6,548 nucleotides of DNA, taken from the NCBI GenBank assembly GCA_019661845.1, contig JAIFWL010000020.1:1-6548 (forward strand). The letters run 5' to 3'. The DNA is from Candidatus Parcubacteria bacterium. Lineage in GTDB: Bacteria > Patescibacteriota > Minisyncoccia > Phycocordibacterales > Zambryskibacteraceae. This document shows, piece by piece, positions 1 through 3,702 of the stretch. The notes under the pieces were generated by a model. The model saw nothing but the letters and a program-made list of their open reading frames with translations. It did not search any database and had not been told where the DNA came from. How positions within the stretch are numbered: the first letter of the stretch is position 1; the number at the start of each line of letters is the position of its first letter. The position numbers and the translations under genes were made by a program.

Positions 1-287
1 GGGAAAGGGTTTACCTTCTTCTCCTTATATAGAGCGAGGGTCCGACGAGCCTGTTCCTCGGTCTTATCCTTATACTTCTCCTTAATAGCAGCCAGTTCGG
101 GGCCAATTTCAGCCATCCTTATCTGAGTTAGAACCGCTTTCCTAGAGAGGGGAAAGAGCACTAAGCGTACAAGGATAGTAAGGAGGATGACAATCACCCC
201 CGCATCAGCCCAAGGCAACACCTTAAAGAGGAGGATCAGGATGTTATATAGAGGATTGAAGAAGAACTCGTGGTATAGAAAGGACAT
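1..287 (-). CDS. yidC: YidC/Oxa1-family membrane protein insertase, N-terminal part (3' end beyond window)
   Basis: YidC inserts and folds membrane proteins, alone or with SecYEG. The first 95 residues are visible. A short hydrophobic N-terminus (about residues 12-25) leads into the first conserved transmembrane helix (about 29-48), which carries R41 in the context ILVRLVLFPLS. R41 aligns with the essential groove arginine of the family (R366 in E. coli). A charged cytoplasmic segment follows (about 49-92: QIRMAEIGPELAAIKEKY, then LALYKEKKVNPF), the usual coiled-coil hairpin before the next helix. There is no large extracytoplasmic domain as in proteobacterial YidC and no lipoprotein signal, which fits the short CPR form. 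The start ATG at 287-285 is 7 bases after the rnpA stop, with no Shine-Dalgarno motif; an ATG a few bases upstream is in a frame that stops at once. Last visible gene of the rpmH-rnpA-yidC operon. Confidence 0.93.
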   Translation of the reverse strand, partial: MSFLYHEFFFNPLYNILILLFKVLPWADAGVIVILLTILVRLVLFPLSRKAVLTQIRMAEIGPELAAIKEKYKDKTEEQARRTLALYKEKKVNPF

Positions 288-294
288 TAGAGCA

Positions 295-540
295 TTATAA
301 CTTAAAAAGGGTCCCCAATTCACTCTTAAGCTCGGGACCCTTCACCAACTCGGCTCCGGGCTTCACAATAAGGAGGTATTTAGCAGCCTTAAGAGAGGGC
401 TTAAACTCCTTTAAAATGGCTCTAATCCTACGTTTTATGGTATTCCTCACTACAGCCTTCTTAGAGACCTTCTTTGATACAGAAATGATGAAGCTTGTGG
501 CTTCCATAGGTGTACTTCTAAGGGAGAAGTGGAGTGGCAT
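295..540 (-). CDS. rnpA: Ribonuclease P protein component, unusually short (81 aa)
   Basis: RnpA is the protein subunit that helps RNase P RNA bind and cleave the 5' leader of pre-tRNAs. The family signature is clear at about residues 20-41: SVSKKVSKKAVVRNTIKRRI, matching the usual VSKKvgkAVvRNriKRrlRe. The later strand-helix portion is also present (YLLIVKPGAEL, then a C-terminal helix). At 81 residues it is shorter than the usual 110-120. The sequence begins at what should be the first beta strand (LHFSLRST), so the N-terminal helix is missing. It cannot extend upstream, because the codon just before its ATG is the in-frame TAA of rpmH. I looked in the other two frames across rpmH and found no RnpA-like N-terminus, so a simple frameshift is not obvious. 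An internal start at M12 would shorten it further. The position between rpmH and yidC is the classic one. Confidence 0.93.
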   Translation of the reverse strand: MPLHFSLRSTPMEATSFIISVSKKVSKKAVVRNTIKRRIRAILKEFKPSLKAAKYLLIVKPGAELVKGPELKSELGTLFKL

Positions 541-675
541 TTAGAGAGCGACCCTCTTCCTACCTTTCCTCATCCTATTTCTAAGGGTGCGCTTGCCAGT
601 AGAGGTCTTCTTACGGGAAAGGAAGCCGTGGGCTCGAGCTCTCTTGCGCTTCTTTGGTTGGTATGTTCTAGACAT
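541..675 (-). CDS. rpmH: 50S ribosomal protein L34
   Basis: L34 is a small, highly basic protein of the large ribosomal subunit. The 44-residue product has the hallmark N-terminus [19 protein letters not shown] and the basic C-terminus [13 protein letters not shown], with the normal family length. It is too short for many ORF finders but unmistakable. It is the first gene of the leftward operon: its TAA at 543-541 directly abuts the rnpA ATG at 540, in the same reading frame. The start ATG at 675-673 is preceded by an AT-rich leader (TTAATAAAAA) with no Shine-Dalgarno motif. A near-consensus promoter lies upstream in the divergent gap shared with dnaA. Confidence 0.97.
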   Translation of the reverse strand: MSRTYQPKKRKRARAHGFLSRKKTSTGKRTLRNRMRKGRKRVAL

Positions 676-678
676 TTT

Positions 679-709
679 TTATTAACAATTTATTAACACA
701 TTATAAACA
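679..709 (+). repeat. Three DnaA-box-like 9-mers with 11-bp spacing (candidate oriC part 1)
   Basis: TTATTAACA occurs at 679-687 and 690-698, and TTATAAACA at 701-709, so unit starts are exactly 11 bp apart and all face the same way. Each differs from the DnaA-box consensus TTATNCACA only at position 6 (A for C). TTATTAACA also appears inverted at 2145-2153 beyond dnaA. About one helical turn of spacing would place bound proteins on one face of the DNA. The region is AT-rich, so some matches could be chance, and it overlaps the rpmH -10 and leader. Confidence 0.5.
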
Positions 710-728
710 TTTTTAGGGGTCTTCACAA
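700..728 (-). promoter_or_regulatory. Promoter of the rpmH-rnpA-yidC operon
   Basis: Read on the minus strand, TTGTGA (728-723) stands 17 bp before a perfect TATAAT (705-700). That predicts a transcript start near 693 and a leader of about 18 bases before the rpmH ATG. The -10 lies inside the DnaA-box-like array at 679-709, so DnaA bound there would be expected to block or modulate the promoter (inference). Confidence 0.6.
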
Positions 729-738
729 GTTTTTATAT
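725..738 (+). repeat. 14-bp direct repeat, copy 1 (upstream of dnaA)
   Basis: ACAAGTTTTTATAT occurs here and again, exactly and in the same orientation, at 2308-2321 just before dnaN. This copy ends 36 bp before the dnaA start and overlaps the upstream edge of the rpmH -35. It may be an AT-rich origin element or a shared regulatory site; the role is unknown. Confidence 0.6.
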
Positions 739-751
739 TGGAGCTAAAAGA

Positions 752-757
752 TATACT
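752..757 (+). promoter_or_regulatory. Candidate -10 box for dnaA
   Basis: TATACT matches the sigma-70 -10 consensus at 5 of 6 positions and lies 17 bases upstream of the dnaA ATG. A start about 7 bases downstream would leave a leader of only about 10 bases. No good -35 sits at the proper distance (GTTTTT at 729-734), so this is tentative. A second, weaker -10, TATATT, lies at 734-739. Confidence 0.4.
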
Positions 758-774
758 GTACTCATCAAATTTTC

Positions 775-2118
775 ATGATGGATTACAAACAACTTTGGCA
801 GAGAGTATTAGTAGAGATGGAGTTATCCATGTCGAGTGCCAACTTCAGTACTTGGTTTAAGGACACACGAATTGTGAAAGAGGATGGGGGAGTGGTAGTG
901 CTTTCAGTCCCTAACGCTTTTGTAAAAGAGTGGTTACTAACAAAATATCATAACGCCATACTGCGAAGCTTGAGGAATATCGAGAGCACAGTCCACGCTA
1001 TTGAATATGTGGTCAACAAGGAGGAGCGCCGACGTGAAGAAAGGGTAAATAAGGAAACTCACACAAGGGAATTACCTCTTTCTGAAGTTGAGGTAAATAA
1101 GGAAGATAATCTAAACCCTCGTTACACCTTCGAATCATTTGTTATTGGGCCATTCAATGAATTAGCGCATGCAGCAGCCCAAGCGGTGATCAAGAAGCCG
1201 GGAATAATGTACAACCCATTATTTATTTATGGTTCTACTGGTCACGGCAAGACCCACCTCATTCAAGCAATAGGGAATTATGTGAAAACTACTTCACCTG
1301 GGAAGAAGGTTTACTACATGACTTCAGAACAGTTCGGCCAGGATTGCATGAATGCTCTCCAGAACCAGAAAATGACTGTTTTCAAGGAAAAGTACCGTAA
1401 ATACGACGTTTTAATAGTAGATGACATCCAATTCTTCTCTGAGAAGCAGAAGTTCCAGGAAGAGCTTTTCCACCTCTTTAACACCCTTTATGACAACAAC
1501 CGCCAGATTATCTTCTCCTCCGATAAACACCCTCACTTCATCACAGGTCTTGAAGAGCGTTTGAAGTCGCGTCTCTCTGCCGGCATGACTGTCGACATCC
1601 CTCCACCAGACAAGGAGTCTAGAATTGCCATTATTTCCGCTAAAGCGAAGCAACAGAACATTCCTCTCTCTCCAGAGATAGTGGATTACCTTGCTCAGTC
1701 TATTAATGGCAACATCCGTGAGCTTGAGGGAGCAGTAAACAGTCTTCTATGCCAAGCGGAACTTAAGGGGAAGGAGATTACCATGCTCGATGTTAGAAAT
1801 TATATTAAAAACAATGTCAGACCTAAGAAAACAGTGGCAGTGAAGGATGTGGTAAGAATTATTTCTGACTTTTATAACATCAAGGAGGAAAGTATTTATG
1901 AGAAAACTCGCCATAAGGAAGTTATCCGCCCTAGGCAGATCATTATGTATATATTGCGAGAGGACTTCAACATCTCTTACCCCTCAATAGGGCAGAAGAT
2001 GGGTGGCCGAGACCACACTACTGTCATCCACTCATGTGAGAAGGTGAAGAACGACCTTAAGGAAGACTCTGGTCTTATGGATGAAGTTAGCCAGATCAGA
2101 GGATTATTGACTGTGTAA
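775..2118 (+). CDS. dnaA: Chromosomal replication initiator protein DnaA
   Basis: DnaA binds DnaA boxes at oriC, forms an ATP-dependent filament and melts the origin. All four domains are present in 447 residues, close to the usual length. Domain I (about 1-80) interacts with partner proteins. Domain II (about 81-115) is a short charged linker. Domain III (about 116-340) is the AAA+ ATPase: Walker A GSTGHGKT at 153-160, Walker B VLIVDD at 212-217, sensor 1 IIFSSD at 245-250, the arginine-finger region with R266 in RLKSRL, and sensor 2 R315 in NIRELEG. Domain IV (about 350-447) carries the DNA-binding signature GGRDHTTVIHSC at 410-421. Walker A is somewhat unusual (STGH rather than the common GVGL). 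Two consecutive ATGs (775 and 778) could both start the protein, and neither has a Shine-Dalgarno motif. It lies divergent from rpmH and upstream of dnaN, with box-like sequences on both sides that suggest autoregulation. Confidence 0.99.
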   Translation: MMDYKQLWQRVLVEMELSMSSANFSTWFKDTRIVKEDGGVVVLSVPNAFVKEWLLTKYHNAILRSLRNIESTVHAIEYVVNKEERRREERVNKETHTRELPLSEVEVNKEDNLNPRYTFESFVIGPFNELAHAAAQAVIKKPGIMYNPLFIYGSTGHGKTHLIQAIGNYVKTTSPGKKVYYMTSEQFGQDCMNALQNQKMTVFKEKYRKYDVLIVDDIQFFSEKQKFQEELFHLFNTLYDNNRQIIFSSDKHPHFITGLEERLKSRLSAGMTVDIPPPDKESRIAIISAKAKQQNIPLSPEIVDYLAQSINGNIRELEGAVNSLLCQAELKGKEITMLDVRNYIKNNVRPKKTVAVKDVVRIISDFYNIKEESIYEKTRHKEVIRPRQIIMYILREDFNISYPSIGQKMGGRDHTTVIHSCEKVKNDLKEDSGLMDEVSQIRGLLTV

Positions 2119-2144
2119 TACTTGTGGAAAGATATGGGAAATAA

Positions 2145-2153
2145 TGTTAATAA
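2145..2153 (-). promoter_or_regulatory. DnaA-box-like site, inverted TTATTAACA
   Basis: TGTTAATAA on the plus strand is the exact reverse complement of the 9-mer repeated at 679 and 690. It differs from TTATNCACA at one position. The third copy, on the other side of dnaA, suggests a lineage-specific box variant. Confidence 0.4.
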
Positions 2154-2214
2154 GAGTAGGAGAAAGAGGCTAATTAATGATAAACGTTTCAGACAGCCCT
2201 TTCTTACAAGACTC

Positions 2215-2223
2215 TTACCCACA
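2215..2223 (+). promoter_or_regulatory. DnaA-box-like site TTACCCACA, copy 1
   Basis: One mismatch (C for T at position 4) from the strong DnaA box TTATCCACA. The 10-mer CTTACCCACA recurs exactly 69 bp downstream in the same orientation. Confidence 0.45.
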
Positions 2224-2283
2224 GCCAAGAAGTCCACTCGAGCTACAAACACTAGTCTTATAGCCATAAAATCAGTTATCCCC

Positions 2284-2292
2284 TTACCCACA
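2284..2292 (+). promoter_or_regulatory. DnaA-box-like site TTACCCACA, copy 2
   Basis: Identical to the copy at 2215 and in the same orientation. It is followed at once by CCCC, a TAATAGTAGTAA run and AT-rich DNA. That order (box, GC-rich spacer, trinucleotides, AT-rich stretch) resembles the basal unwinding module described in Bacillus subtilis. Confidence 0.5.
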
Positions 2293-2307
2293 CCCCTAAT
2301 AGTAGTA

Positions 2308-2321
2308 ACAAGTTTTTATAT
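2308..2321 (+). repeat. 14-bp direct repeat, copy 2 (abuts dnaN start)
   Basis: Exact copy of ACAAGTTTTTATAT at 725-738. It ends on the base before the dnaN ATG, so it occupies the place where a ribosome binding site would be. Its TATA-like end is too close to the start codon to be an ordinary -10 for dnaN. Confidence 0.6.
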
Positions 2322-3425
2322 ATGAAAATAGAAGGAATAAAGGAACAACTAGGGGAAGCACTCAATAAGGCGGATAAGATTGCTGGGAAGAATCCAAACC
2401 TACCCATCCTCTCAGGGCTATACTTGGATGCTAGTAAAAATTCTTTAAACATTAAGGCAACCAATCTAGATATCGGCCTATCTATTGAAGTACCTGTGAA
2501 GGTGGTTGAACCTGGGGTTACTGTAGTACCTGCTCATATCATTAACTCCTTCATCTCCTCATTAACAAATGACCGCAATATCACTATAAGCACCAAGGAT
2601 CAGTTGCTAGAGATTAAGACGAAGAATACGAAGACCAACATCAAGACCCTTCCTAGTGAGGAGTTTCCTCTTATCCCAGAGATTAGTGATGACAACACCT
2701 TCTCTATACCTGCACGGGACCTCATTTTCGGTATTAGGTCGGTTATCTATGCCGCTGCAGTGGGGAGTATTAAGCCAGAATTATCATCCATATCTATTAC
2801 TCACGAAGGGGAGTTCCTCGTCTTTGCCGCTACAGACTCCTTCCGCCTAGCAGAGAAGAAGGTGAAGATTAAGAAGGTGCCACACTTCAAGAATATTCTT
2901 ATCCCGCAGAAGAATGCCTTAGAGATTATTAAGATCTTCGATCGAGGGGAGGAAGAAATTTCCTTGTCTATTGCGGAACATCAGTTGGCTCTACGTTCAA
3001 ACAACCTCTATCTCACTTCCCGCATCATTGAGGGGACCTTCCCTGATTACCGCCAGATTATTCCTAAGAAGGCCACCACTTCAGCTACCTTACTCAAACA
3101 AGATCTAGTTAATTCCTTGAAAACAAGTCTCATCTTCTCAGATGCCTTTAACCAACTTACCTTAAGTCTCTCTCCTAAGGATAAGCAGTTTAAGATTGAG
3201 TCTAAGAACACTACAGTCGGGGAGAGTACTCAGAGTGTCGACTCAGTACTTGAGGGTGAGGATATAAATATCAATGTTAATCATCGCTACTTTACCGACT
3301 GCTTCCAGTCATTGATGACTGACAGCCTCTCCCTGAGCTTTGAGGGGCAGGCTAAGCCTATTGTGGTGCGTGGCATGGGTGATACAAGCTTCCTCTACCT
3401 AGTGATGCCAATGAACCAATCGTAA
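2322..3425 (+). CDS. dnaN: DNA polymerase III beta subunit (sliding clamp)
   Basis: DnaN forms the ring-shaped dimer that tethers DNA polymerase III and many repair proteins to DNA. Its 367 residues match the family length and three-fold domain plan (about 1-120, 121-245, 246-367). Recognisable signatures are NPNLPILSGLYLDA near residues 25-37, ATDSFRLA at 170-177, EGTFPDYRQIIP at 237-248 and the C-terminal YLVMPMN at 359-365, which contributes to the partner-binding pocket. The ATG at 2322 gives the normal N-terminus (MKIEGIKEQLGEALNKA), so the start is secure although no Shine-Dalgarno motif precedes it. It follows dnaA after a 203-bp candidate origin spacer and is 4 bp from the downstream DciA-like gene, suggesting co-transcription. 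Confidence 0.98.
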   Translation: MKIEGIKEQLGEALNKADKIAGKNPNLPILSGLYLDASKNSLNIKATNLDIGLSIEVPVKVVEPGVTVVPAHIINSFISSLTNDRNITISTKDQLLEIKTKNTKTNIKTLPSEEFPLIPEISDDNTFSIPARDLIFGIRSVIYAAAVGSIKPELSSISITHEGEFLVFAATDSFRLAEKKVKIKKVPHFKNILIPQKNALEIIKIFDRGEEEISLSIAEHQLALRSNNLYLTSRIIEGTFPDYRQIIPKKATTSATLLKQDLVNSLKTSLIFSDAFNQLTLSLSPKDKQFKIESKNTTVGESTQSVDSVLEGEDININVNHRYFTDCFQSLMTDSLSLSFEGQAKPIVVRGMGDTSFLYLVMPMNQS

Positions 3426-3429
3426 TTAG

Positions 3430-3690
3430 ATGAAGAATCTCTTCAGTCTTCTAGAGAGGTTCACTAAAGTTTTAGACAGAGGCAAACTTACTAAGGAGAA
3501 TATTATTAAAGTAGTAGAAAGCCAGACAAGAATTATTTTAAAGGAGGAAGACATTCACCTTAAGGAAGGAGTTTTAGAAATTAATACTTCCCCAGTGGTA
3601 AAGAATGAGATACGGCTCAAGGAGGAAGCTATAAGGAGCGAGCTCAAGGAAGCTTATAATATCAAAATTTCTTTTGTGAGGTACCACTAG
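3430..3690 (+). CDS. Small DciA/DUF721-like protein (putative helicase-loading factor)
   Basis: The 86-residue protein is not recognisable with certainty. It has an N-terminal basic helical part (about 1-35), a predicted strand (GVLEINTSP, about 46-54), a charged helix (VVKNEIRLKEEAIRSELKEA, about 55-74) and a final strand (IKISFVRYH). This helix flanked by strands, ending in an I-x-F-x-R-like strand, resembles the C-terminal core of DUF721/DciA proteins, which help load the replicative helicase in bacteria lacking DnaC/DnaI. Context supports this: the gene starts 4 bp after dnaN, and DUF721 genes sit in the dnaA-dnaN-recF cluster of Actinobacteria. It is shorter than typical DciA and lacks an obvious extra domain. 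Its TAG stop overlaps that of the convergent PBP gene inside a hairpin. That it is a real gene is likely; the family assignment is moderate. Confidence 0.6.
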   Translation: MKNLFSLLERFTKVLDRGKLTKENIIKVVESQTRIILKEEDIHLKEGVLEINTSPVVKNEIRLKEEAIRSELKEAYNIKISFVRYH

Positions 3691-3702
3691 AATCCTAGTG
3701 GT
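3683..3702. terminator. Hairpin over two convergent stop codons (possible bidirectional terminator)
   Basis: ACCACTAG (3683-3690) and CTAGTGGT (3695-3702) form an 8-bp perfect stem with a 4-base loop, extendable by two G-T wobble pairs. The plus-strand TAG (3688-3690) and the minus-strand TAG (3689-3687) both lie in the left arm. No T-run follows on either strand, so it is not a canonical intrinsic terminator. Confidence 0.4.

Larger units (their letters stand above)
2119..2321. other. Non-coding dnaA-dnaN spacer, candidate oriC part 2
   Basis: This 203-bp gap lies between two replication genes, a classic oriC location. It contains an inverted TTATTAACA (2145-2153), two copies of TTACCCACA (2215-2223 and 2284-2292), a weaker TTATCCCCT (2276-2284) that overlaps the last box by one base, a C-tract, a TAATAGTAGTAA run (2297-2308) and the 14-bp repeat ending at the dnaN ATG. 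TGTGGAAAG at 2124-2132 is a two-mismatch inverted box. I see no clear terminator for dnaA and no convincing dnaN promoter. An open frame crosses the gap but has a TTG start and no recognisable protein. Origin function is an inference from location and motifs. Confidence 0.55.

Noticed and set aside
719..727. GTCTTCACA as another DnaA box upstream of dnaA
   Set aside because: Two mismatches to TTATNCACA, including conserved positions, and out of phase with the 11-bp array.
1411..1653. Minus-strand open frame inside dnaA
   Set aside because: Shadow of the conserved AAA+ domain; composition and sequence do not resemble a real protein.
2182..2189. Palindrome AAACGTTT in the dnaA-dnaN gap
   Set aside because: An isolated 8-bp palindrome without flanking symmetry or a second copy; not enough to call an operator.
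2122..2325. 67-residue open frame filling the dnaA-dnaN gap
   Set aside because: It begins with TTG without a ribosome binding site, overlaps the dnaN start, resembles no known protein, and covers the candidate origin motifs.
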